Source of the DNA: Solirubrobacteraceae bacterium
GTDB lineage: Bacteria; Actinomycetota; Thermoleophilia; Solirubrobacterales; Solirubrobacteraceae
Assembly: GCA_019683665.1 (NCBI GenBank)
Contig: JADGIB010000011.1
Span: 1 to 25,932 of the forward strand
DNA: 25,932 nt
Direction of reading: 5' to 3'
Shown here: positions 6,267-13,012 of the stretch, in pieces
How the letters are laid out: each line of letters opens with the position of its first letter
How positions within the stretch are numbered: the stretch's first letter is position 1
Notes under the pieces: generated by a model
The model's database searches: none
The model's input: only the letters and a program-made list of their open reading frames with translations
What the model was told of the DNA's origin: nothing
Position numbers and translations under genes: made by a program

Positions 6267-7193
6267 TCAGCCCGCCGCGATCTCGAGCGCGGTCCCGACC
6301 ATGAGGTCGCGCTCGGAGACCTCGCAGCGCTGCAGCCGGAACCGCCGCAGCGCCTCGACGAGCAGGACGGCGCCGGCCACGATCACCGGGGCGCGGTCGG
6401 GGTGGAGGCCCGGCAGCGCGCGGCGCTCCGCGTTCGTCATCGCGGCCATCCGCGCGAGCAGCATCTCGCACGTCGCGCGCTCGAGCACGTGCCCCTCGAC
6501 CCGGCGCGGGTCGTACGCCTCGAGCTCGAGGTCGATCGCCGCCAGCGACGTCGCCGTGCCCGCGACCGCGATCGCCGCCTGCGGCACGTACGTCATCGGG
6601 TGCGGGACCGCGGCCGCGTAGATGCGGCGGACGTCGTCGGTGAGCGCCTGCAGCTCGTGGTCGAGCGGCGGGTCGTGAGCGAGGTGGCGCTCGGTCTGGC
6701 GCACGACCCCGGCCTGGGTGGAGACGTGGAAGCGCAGGCGGTCGCCCTCGCCGATGACGAGCTCGGTCGATCCGCCGCCGACGTCGACGACGAGCGTCGG
6801 CGCCCCGCGCGGCCGGTTCCAGGTCGCGCCGAGGTAGGCGAGCCGCGCCTCCTCGTCGCCGGACAGCTCGCGCGCGTCGAGCCCGTGGCGGTCGCGGACG
6901 GCGGCGGCGAACTCGGCGCCGTCGGCGGCGTCGCGGACCGCGCTCGTCAGGACCGCCACCGCCGGCCGCGCCCCGGCCTGCGCGATGAGCGCCGCGTACT
7001 CGGCCAGGACGGCGTGGACGCGGTCCATCGCCGCGGGGGCGAGGCGGCCGGTCGCGTCGACGCCCTCGCCGAGCCGGGTGACGCGCGAGCGGCGCACGAC
7101 CTCGGCCAGCGCCGTGCCGTCCGGGGCGACGTCGGCGACGAGCAGGCGCGTGGAGTTCGTGCCGACGTCGACGACCGCGACGCGCCGGGTCAT
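6267..7193 (-). CDS. ppx: Ppx/GppA family phosphatase (exopolyphosphatase or pppGpp phosphohydrolase)
   Basis: 308 residues, the two-domain short form common in actinobacteria, lacking the C-terminal HD region of E. coli Ppx. ASKHA-fold phosphate loops are present: DVGTNSTRLLVAD at residues 8-20 and VDVGGGSTELVIG near 140. The catalytic Glu is expected in LTSAVRDAADGAEF or the following segment (LSGDEEARLAYLGA). These enzymes remove terminal phosphate from polyphosphate or hydrolyse pppGpp to ppGpp; which one applies here cannot be told. The ATG at 7193 overlaps the upstream dehydrogenase stop as ATGA, so the genes are co-translated. A longer open frame upstream in the same phase is an antisense-type artefact of high GC. 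Confidence 0.9.
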   Translation of the reverse strand: MTRRVAVVDVGTNSTRLLVADVAPDGTALAEVVRRSRVTRLGEGVDATGRLAPAAMDRVHAVLAEYAALIAQAGARPAVAVLTSAVRDAADGAEFAAAVRDRHGLDARELSGDEEARLAYLGATWNRPRGAPTLVVDVGGGSTELVIGEGDRLRFHVSTQAGVVRQTERHLAHDPPLDHELQALTDDVRRIYAAAVPHPMTYVPQAAIAVAGTATSLAAIDLELEAYDPRRVEGHVLERATCEMLLARMAAMTNAERRALPGLHPDRAPVIVAGAVLLVEALRRFRLQRCEVSERDLMVGTALEIAAG

Positions 7194-8101
7194 GCCGGGT
7201 GGGGCATGGGCTCGCCGGCGAGCGCGGCGAGCAGGTTGTCGACGGCCATGTCGGCCATCCGCGCCCGGGTGGCGTGCGTGGCCGATCCGATGTGGGGGAC
7301 GACGAGCAGGTTCGGCGCGTCGAGGAGCGGGTCGTCGGGCGGCAGCGGCTCGGGGTCGGTGACGTCGAGCGCGGCGGCCCCGAGGCGCCCGTCGCGCAGC
7401 GCCTGCGCGACCGCGCGCTGGTCGACGACCCCGCCGCGGGCCGTGTTCACCAGGATCGCGCCCGGCTTCATCCGGGCCAGCGCGGCGGCGTCGATGAGGT
7501 GGCGCGTGGCGTCGGTGAGCGGGACGTGGAGCGAGACGACGTCGCTGCGCTCGAGCAGCTCCTCCAGCGGGGCCGGGCGCGAGGTGACGACCTCCATCCC
7601 GAACCCCTCGGCGCGGCGCGCGACCGCCCGGCCGATGCGCCCGGCCCCGACGATCCCGAGCGTCGCGCCGCGCAGCTCCAGGCCGAGCCAGCCGGCCGGC
7701 TCCCACGTGCGCCACGCCCCGGCGCGGACCGCCCGCTCCCCCTCGGCCAGCCGGCGCGCCGCGGCGAGGATGAGCGCGAACGCCAGGTCGGCGGTCGCGT
7801 CGGTCAGCACGCCCGGGGTGTTGCCGACCGGGATCCCGCGCGCGCGGGCCGCGGCGTGGTCGACGTTGTCGGTGCCGACCGCGTAGACGGCGATCGCCCG
7901 CAGCCTCGGGGCGGCGTCGAGCAGCGCCGCGTCGACGCGGTCGGTGAGCAGGCACAGGAGCCCCTCGGCGTCGGCGACGAGCTCGCGCAGCCGCTCGGGC
8001 GACGGCGGCAGGTCGTCCTCCCAGACGGTGACGTCGTGGGCGGCGGCGAGCCGGTCGAGGGCCGGGAACGGGAGGCGGCGGGTGACGAGGACGCGGGCCA
8101 T
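7190..8101 (-). CDS. D-isomer-specific 2-hydroxyacid dehydrogenase (glyoxylate/hydroxypyruvate reductase-like)
   Basis: 303 residues, full length for the family. The Rossmann nucleotide loop GAGRIG is at residues 152-157, and the catalytic set is complete: R222 (NTARGGVVD), E251 (DVTDPEPLP) and H270 (PHIGSAT). After the second beta strand the sequence is VVTSRPAP, with Ser/Arg rather than the Asp typical of NAD enzymes, so NADP(H) is the more likely cofactor. It would reduce a 2-keto acid such as glyoxylate or hydroxypyruvate, or oxidise a D-2-hydroxyacid; the substrate is not determined. It is first in a two-gene unit with the Ppx-type gene. The ATG at 8101 begins directly with the first beta strand. 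It is divergent from a small acidic ORF. Confidence 0.9.
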   Translation of the reverse strand: MARVLVTRRLPFPALDRLAAAHDVTVWEDDLPPSPERLRELVADAEGLLCLLTDRVDAALLDAAPRLRAIAVYAVGTDNVDHAAARARGIPVGNTPGVLTDATADLAFALILAAARRLAEGERAVRAGAWRTWEPAGWLGLELRGATLGIVGAGRIGRAVARRAEGFGMEVVTSRPAPLEELLERSDVVSLHVPLTDATRHLIDAAALARMKPGAILVNTARGGVVDQRAVAQALRDGRLGAAALDVTDPEPLPPDDPLLDAPNLLVVPHIGSATHATRARMADMAVDNLLAALAGEPMPHPA

Positions 8102-8136
8102 GCGTGCCGGGGAATGATGCCGGGTACCGACGGGAC

Positions 8137-8340
8137 ATGACCGCCGACCACCACGGAGCCGATCGCGTCGGTCACGGCGAGGCGTCGCTGGGCGAGGCCC
8201 AGGCCGCCAACCCGCCCGACGACCCGGACATGCTCACGTCCGACGCCGGCGACCTCGACACCGACACCGACTACGAGGGCGAGGGCACCCCGCCCCCGCC
8301 GGAGCGCGGCAACGAGGACCCGGCGCCGAACGCGCCCTAG
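8137..8340 (+). CDS. Small acidic, probably disordered protein
   Basis: 67 residues, rich in Asp, Glu, Gly and Pro, with no hydrophobic core and no cysteine. It includes the runs DTDTDYEGEG and PPPPERG. It is probably intrinsically disordered; no family is recognised. The frame also opens at an ATG at 8104, but that would extend over the neighbouring gene's promoter, so 8137 is preferred. It ends one base before the convergent TetR gene. Its composition differs clearly from the Arg/Ala-rich nonsense seen in false frames here, which supports it being real. No Shine-Dalgarno is visible. Confidence 0.55.
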   Translation: MTADHHGADRVGHGEASLGEAQAANPPDDPDMLTSDAGDLDTDTDYEGEGTPPPPERGNEDPAPNAP

Positions 8341-8922
8341 TCAGCCGCGCGCCCAGGCCGCCAGGAGCTGCCCGAGCACGTCGCGCAGCGCCGGCGCCTG
8401 GGCGCCCGCGGCGCCCCGGTGGACGCCGAGGCCGTCGATCGTCGCGACGACGACGCCCGCCTTCGCCTCGGGGTCGGGGATCCCGGCCGCGCGCAGCGCG
8501 AGCGCCGCGACCTCCTGGTAGGCGCGCAGCGACTCGGCGGCGACGTCGCGCAGCTGCGGGTCGCGCGCCGCCTCGAGGTAGAGCTCGAACTGGGCGATGT
8601 CGGGGTGGCCGCCCTCCATCTCGGCCGTGAACGCGGCGACGACGTCCTCGGCGCTCGCCCCGCTGGCCAGGAGGTCGGCGGCGAGCGCGCGCAGCCGGCC
8701 GGCGTCCTCGCGCACGTGCAGGCGCAGCGCCTCGCGCAGCAGCTCCTGCTTGGAGGCGAAGTAGTAGGTGAGCGACCCGAGCGGGACGCCGGCCTCCTCG
8801 GCCACCGTCCGGTGGGTGACGCCGGCGACGCCGGCCCGCCCGATCACCGCCAGCGTCGCCCGGAGGATCTGCTCGACGCGCACGTGGCCGCGCGGCTGGC
8901 GCGCAGGGGAGGTCGCCTCCAT
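8341..8922 (-). CDS. TetR-family repressor of the divergent copper operon
   Basis: 193 residues. The N-terminal helix-turn-helix spans about residues 15-62 (ILRATLAVIGRAG, then TVAEEAGVPLGSLTYYFASK, the TetR recognition helix and YYFxSK hallmark). The rest is the helical ligand-binding/dimer domain, which is not conserved enough to name a ligand. It is divergent from the multicopper oxidase operon, with a 22-bp inverted repeat between them covering both promoters. It therefore probably represses both itself and the operon. The ATG at 8922 lies 9 nt after a TAGGTT box, giving a leaderless message. Confidence 0.9.
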   Translation of the reverse strand: MEATSPARQPRGHVRVEQILRATLAVIGRAGVAGVTHRTVAEEAGVPLGSLTYYFASKQELLREALRLHVREDAGRLRALAADLLASGASAEDVVAAFTAEMEGGHPDIAQFELYLEAARDPQLRDVAAESLRAYQEVAALALRAAGIPDPEAKAGVVVATIDGLGVHRGAAGAQAPALRDVLGQLLAAWARG

Positions 8923-8931
8923 CGCGTGGGC

Positions 8932-8961
8932 AACCTACGCGACGGGGGAACTTGTACGCAA
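8932..8961 (-). promoter_or_regulatory. Promoter of the TetR-family gene
   Basis: On the minus strand the -10 TAGGTT (8937-8932) lies 9 nt before ATG 8922. A -35 TTGCGT (8961-8956) is 18 bp further upstream and overlaps the operator. Confidence 0.5.
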
Positions 8962-8970
8962 GTACGAGTT
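8949..8970. promoter_or_regulatory. Operator-like inverted repeat for the TetR repressor
   Basis: The half-sites AACTTGTAC (8949-8957) and GTACGAGTT (8962-8970) match at 8 of 9 positions around a GCAA spacer. The repeat covers the -35 boxes of both divergent genes, the usual place for a TetR operator. Confidence 0.6.
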
Positions 8971-8980
8971 TCTGTACGTT
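8952..8980 (+). promoter_or_regulatory. Promoter of the copper operon
   Basis: The -35 TTGTAC (8952-8957), a 17-bp spacer and the -10 TACGTT (8975-8980) are followed 9 nt later by the ATG at 8990. The leader is therefore very short or absent. Confidence 0.55.
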
Positions 8981-8989
8981 GCCGTTCGC

Positions 8990-10069
8990 ATGCGACGAGG
9001 GGGAATCGACCGGCGCGCGTTCCTCGGGGTCGGGGGCGCCGCGATCATCTGCACGATCGGCGGCAGGACGATCCGCGTCGAGACGCCGGAGGACGTGGCC
9101 GAGGTCGACGCCGCCGTCCGGCGGCTGAAGGCGCCGCGCGCCGTCGCCGCCGCCCGGGCCGAGGGGCTCGACGCGGTCGACGAGCTGAAGTTCGGCACCC
9201 CCGAGCCGCAGCCGGGCGGCCAGGTCCGCGAGTACTGGATCGAGGCCAGGAGCCTGATCTGGGACGTCGCGCCGACCGGCCGCGACGAGTTCATGGGCCA
9301 CGCGATCCCCAAGCCGCGGACGTTCCGGGCCTTCGCCTACCGGCAGTGGAGCCCCGGCTTCGCCGCCCCGCTCGGCCCGCCGTCGATCCCCGGGCCGACG
9401 CTCGAGGCCGAGGTCGGCGACGTGCTGCGCGTCCACTTCCGCAACGGCGACGAGCACTTCGGCCAGGCGGTCACGATGCACCCGCACGGGGTGCGCTACA
9501 CGCCCGACTACGACGGGGCGTACATGGGCGACTACACCCGGGTCGGCGGCTTCATCGCCCCCGGGGAGGAGTTCACCTACACGTGGGAGGCGACGCCGGA
9601 CTCGGTCGGCGTGTGGGCCTACCACGACCACGGGCCCAATGAGGACCTCAACACCCACCGCGGGCTGTTCGGGATGATCGTCGTGCGCGAGAAGGGCGCG
9701 CCGCGTCCCGACGTCGAGGCCGGCCTCTGGTTCCACCAGTTCGCGCCCGCGATCACGAAGCTGCGCCGCAACTTCCAGTGCGTCAACGGGCGCGTCGCGG
9801 CCGGCAACACGCCGACGATCCGCGCCAAGGTCGGCCAGCACGTGACGTTCCACGTGTTCGGCGCCGACGACATGCTGCACACGTTCCACATCCACGGGCA
9901 CCGCTGGCGGGCGCCCGACGGGACGTTCACCGACAACCAGCTGCTCGGCCCGATGACCTCGGTGACGGCCAGCTGGGTGGAGGACAACCCCGGGCGCTGG
10001 CTCTACCACTGCCACGTCCTCTCACACATGCATGCCGGCATGAACGGCTGGTATCTCGTCGATCCCTAG
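8990..10069 (+). CDS. Two-domain multicopper oxidase (small laccase type), Tat-exported
   Basis: 359 residues, close to the roughly 340 of two-domain bacterial laccases. The N-terminus has a twin-arginine motif (DRRAFLGVGG) and a hydrophobic stretch, so it is probably exported folded. All copper ligands are visible: H164/H166 (HPHG), H212/H214 (YHDH), H297/H300/H302 (HTFHIH), H340-C341-H342, H346 and M351. The type 1 site would be H297, C341, H346 and M351; the others build the trinuclear cluster. It would oxidise a small donor and reduce O2 to water, possibly as a trimer like known two-domain forms. It is first gene of a TetR-controlled operon with a beta-helix protein and a cupredoxin. The ATG at 8990 puts the Tat motif at the N-terminus and follows the promoter by 9 nt. 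Confidence 0.92.
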   Translation: MRRGGIDRRAFLGVGGAAIICTIGGRTIRVETPEDVAEVDAAVRRLKAPRAVAAARAEGLDAVDELKFGTPEPQPGGQVREYWIEARSLIWDVAPTGRDEFMGHAIPKPRTFRAFAYRQWSPGFAAPLGPPSIPGPTLEAEVGDVLRVHFRNGDEHFGQAVTMHPHGVRYTPDYDGAYMGDYTRVGGFIAPGEEFTYTWEATPDSVGVWAYHDHGPNEDLNTHRGLFGMIVVREKGAPRPDVEAGLWFHQFAPAITKLRRNFQCVNGRVAAGNTPTIRAKVGQHVTFHVFGADDMLHTFHIHGHRWRAPDGTFTDNQLLGPMTSVTASWVEDNPGRWLYHCHVLSHMHAGMNGWYLVDP

Positions 10070-10075
10070 GAGGAG

Positions 10076-11404
10076 ATGGTGCGCATCCGCAAGGCCGCAC
10101 TGCTCGCCGCCGTCCCCGCGCTGCTGGTGCTCGCCGCACCGGCCGCCGCGCAGGACTACCCGGCGCCGGGCAACCCCGGCCACGTGCAGAAGAAGCCGAG
10201 GGGCCCCTTCAAGACGCTGCGCGTCTGCAAGAAGGGCTGCAGGTTCACGTCGATCCAGAAGGCGGTCGACAAGGCGGGTCCGGGCGACACCGTGAAGGTC
10301 GCCGACGGCACCTACCGCGAGCCGGTGCGCATCACCGGCATCAAGAAGCGCTACATGAAGCTGATCGGCAACCCGCGCCACCCGGAGCGGGTCGTCATCG
10401 ACCTGCGCCGGGCGAAGGGGGCCGCCGCCCAGAACGCGGTCATGGTCAACGGCGCCAACGAGGTGACCGTCCGCGGCTTCACCGCGATCGGCTACAAGGC
10501 GAACGGGTTCTTCGTCGTCAACGCCCGCGGGTACACGTTCGCGAACCTGCGCGCGATGCTCGGCGGCGTCTACGGCATCTACGCGTTCAACACGATCGGC
10601 GGCACGATGCGCGACTCCGTCGGCGCGTGGAACAACGACGCCGGCTTCTACATCGGGCAGACCCCGCCGCAGGACAAGCCGGTCCGCACGATCGTCGAGA
10701 ACATCGAGTCGTACGGCAACGTCCTCGGCTGGTCCGGCACGAACATGCGCTACGTGACGATCCGCAGGTCGCGCTTCTACAACAACGGCGCCGGCATCGT
10801 CCCGAACGCGCTGACGTCGGAGAAGTACCCGCCGGAAGAGGACAACGTCATCGCCGACAACGACATCTTCTGGAACAACTTCAACTACTACGCCGGGGCG
10901 CCGTTCCCGCTGCGCCCGCCGTCGGCCGAGGCGACGCCGTACCCGGTCGGCGTGGGCGTCCTGCTCTTCGGCGGCCGCCGCAACGTCATCGAGAGCAACC
11001 GGATCTTCGGCAACTACCTCGCCGGCGCGGCGGCGGTCCAGCAGTTCCTGCTGCAGGACGAGAGCGCCAAGGACCTCATCGGCAACCAGGTCAAGGACAA
11101 CCAGTTCGGGCGCGGCGGGACCGACCCGAACGGGCGTGACCTCGTCTACGACGGCAACGGCACCGGGAACTGCTTCGGGCCCAACGAGGGCGTGCAGACG
11201 ACGTTCCCGGCCGACGGCTCGACGTTCGTGCCCTGCCCGTTCAGCGGCGCGAACACGTTCAGCGCGGCCGTCCAGCAGGAGATGGTCACGTGGGCGCTGG
11301 ACGCGACCCACACCGCGTACTGGGTCAAGCGCGAGCACCCGCCGATCGAGGGCGTGACGCCGCTCGAGACGTACGCGACGTACACGGGGCCCAAGCCGGA
11401 ATGA
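10076..11404 (+). CDS. Secreted right-handed parallel beta-helix protein (NosD/pectate-lyase-like fold)
   Basis: 442 residues with a clear Sec signal peptide (basic start, LLAAVPALLVLAAPAAAQ, cut near residue 26). The body contains a start-of-helix motif typical of this fold (FTSIQKAVDKAGPGDTVKVADGTY) followed by many strand turns with N-rich ladders (IVENIESYGNVLGWSGT, NVIADNDIFWNN, NVIESNRIFGNY). Such helices occur in carbohydrate-active enzymes and in NosD, a copper-site assembly factor. No catalytic residues can be assigned. The genes on both sides encode copper proteins, so a scaffold or assembly role in copper redox chemistry is possible but inferred. An AGGAGG overlapping the oxidase stop codon sits just before the ATG, and its stop overlaps the cupredoxin start (ATGA). 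Confidence 0.85.
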   Translation: MVRIRKAALLAAVPALLVLAAPAAAQDYPAPGNPGHVQKKPRGPFKTLRVCKKGCRFTSIQKAVDKAGPGDTVKVADGTYREPVRITGIKKRYMKLIGNPRHPERVVIDLRRAKGAAAQNAVMVNGANEVTVRGFTAIGYKANGFFVVNARGYTFANLRAMLGGVYGIYAFNTIGGTMRDSVGAWNNDAGFYIGQTPPQDKPVRTIVENIESYGNVLGWSGTNMRYVTIRRSRFYNNGAGIVPNALTSEKYPPEEDNVIADNDIFWNNFNYYAGAPFPLRPPSAEATPYPVGVGVLLFGGRRNVIESNRIFGNYLAGAAAVQQFLLQDESAKDLIGNQVKDNQFGRGGTDPNGRDLVYDGNGTGNCFGPNEGVQTTFPADGSTFVPCPFSGANTFSAAVQQEMVTWALDATHTAYWVKREHPPIEGVTPLETYATYTGPKPE

Positions 11405-11784
11405 CGGTCGCCCGCGCCAGGCGCATCCTGCTGCCGGCCGGGCTCGCGGCCCTGGTCACCCTCGCCCCGGCGGTCGCCGGGGCGGGGGCGGCCAAGCCCC
11501 GCAGGCCGAAGCCGGTCACGAAGCGCGTCCAGATCCACGACAACTACTACGAGCCGGCGAAGCTCACGGTGCCGGCCGGGTCGACGATCGTGTGGGAGTG
11601 GCCGGCCACGACCGGCGACGCCCACGACGTCACGCTCGACAAGGGCCCCAAGGGCGTGCGGAGGTTCCAGTCCGAGGTCGCCGCGTCGGAGTACACGTTC
11701 CGCCGCAGGCTGACGAAGAAGGGCCGCTACCGCATCGTCTGCACCCTCCACGAGGAGATGACGATGGACATCCGGGTCCGCTGA
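11401..11784 (+). CDS. Secreted cupredoxin (plastocyanin/azurin-like type 1 copper protein)
   Basis: 127 residues: a signal peptide (residues 1 to about 31) followed by one cupredoxin domain. The type 1 copper ligands appear as H75 (GDAHDV) and C114, H117 and M120 in VCTLHEEM. The spacing is normal for a blue copper electron carrier. It overlaps the beta-helix gene by ATGA and so is translated with it. It could pass electrons to or from the multicopper oxidase outside the cell; that pairing is inferred from the operon. Its stop codon overlaps the -35 box of tRNA-fMet, so the operon ends right at that promoter. Confidence 0.9.
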   Translation: MTVARARRILLPAGLAALVTLAPAVAGAGAAKPRRPKPVTKRVQIHDNYYEPAKLTVPAGSTIVWEWPATTGDAHDVTLDKGPKGVRRFQSEVAASEYTFRRRLTKKGRYRIVCTLHEEMTMDIRVR

Positions 11785-11810
11785 CACAACGGCGGATCGC
11801 TTGCTATACT
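11781..11810 (+). promoter_or_regulatory. Strong promoter of the initiator tRNA
   Basis: The -35 CTGACA (11781-11786), an 18-bp spacer and the -10 TATACT (11805-11810) lie 13 nt before the tRNA. This is the closest match to the sigma-70 consensus in the window. Confidence 0.75.
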
Positions 11811-11823
11811 GCCGGTCATCCGC

Positions 11824-12394
<571 letters not shown>

Positions 12395-12395
<1 letters not shown>

Positions 12396-12757
12396 AGCGC
12401 TTCACCGGCCCGGTCTTCCTCGACTTCCTCAAGCGCCTCGTCCGTGACGCCAAGGGCCGCAAGCTGATGCTGGTCCTCGATGGCCACCCCGCTCACCGCG
12501 CCCGCATCGTGCGCGACTGGGCCGCCGCCAACAGCGAGCTGATCGAGCTGCACTTCCTGCCCGGCTACAGCCCCGAGCTCAACCCCGCCGAATGCCTCAA
12601 CCAGGACGTCAAGACCAACGCGCTGGGCAAGCGCCGCCCACGCAACGTCACCGAGCTCAAAGCGGGCGTCCGCAACTTCCTGCGCTCCGCCCAGCGCACA
12701 CCCGCCAAGGTCGCGCGCTACTTCCAAGAACGCCACGTCCAATACGCAGCCGCGTGA
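12395..12757 (+). pseudogene. 3' fragment of an IS630-family transposase
   Basis: About 120 residues matching the C-terminal half of the IS630 DDE transposase: LMLVLDGHPAHRA holds the second catalytic Asp, and HFLPGYSPELNPAE holds the final Glu of the triad. The usual ending YFQERHVQYAA is present. The N-terminal half, with the helix-turn-helix and first Asp, is absent, and the sequence before RFTGPVFLDF belongs to the antisense of the recombinase remnant. The junction is near 12395. It is inactive as it stands and apparently records a deletion or a second insertion at the edge of the integrated island. Confidence 0.8.
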
Positions 12758-13012
12758 CCTATTTACCATCTAGGAGTAGTAAATCTCAGGTCCGCACCAG
12801 GTCGCTCTAGCCACAGGTCTCTCAGCTCCTCCTAGCGCGCTAATCCTGCCAAGTCCGCCCGCTCAGACGGCAGACGGGACGCGGCCATCGTCGACATTCG
12901 TTCGTCTCGTTCGGCTCCAGATGTCAGGCTTGAGGGCCGACGCGCGACGTGACCGCTACCGCGTGCCGCGGGCGCGGATCCGCTTGTACGCTCGCCTCGG
13001 GAGGAGAGCCCG
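12758..13012. other. Gene-free, less GC-rich stretch between the mobile-element debris and the helicase
   Basis: No gene recognised. Near its left end ATTTAC (12761-12766) and GTAAAT (12779-12784) form an inverted repeat that may belong to the IS630-type end. On the right it holds a TACGCT box (12987-12992) and a GGAGGAG ribosome binding site (13000-13006) for the helicase gene. Confidence 0.4.

Noticed and set aside
6051..7886. A 611-residue plus-strand frame over the phosphatase and dehydrogenase genes
   Set aside because: The opposite strand has two well-conserved enzymes; this frame has no recognisable domain.
8768..8989. Upstream extension of the multicopper oxidase to ATG 8768
   Set aside because: It would run through the TetR gene and place the twin-arginine signal internally.
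8234..10015. A 593-residue minus-strand frame across the oxidase and TetR genes
   Set aside because: Antisense to genes with complete functional motifs; composition is typical of a shadow frame.
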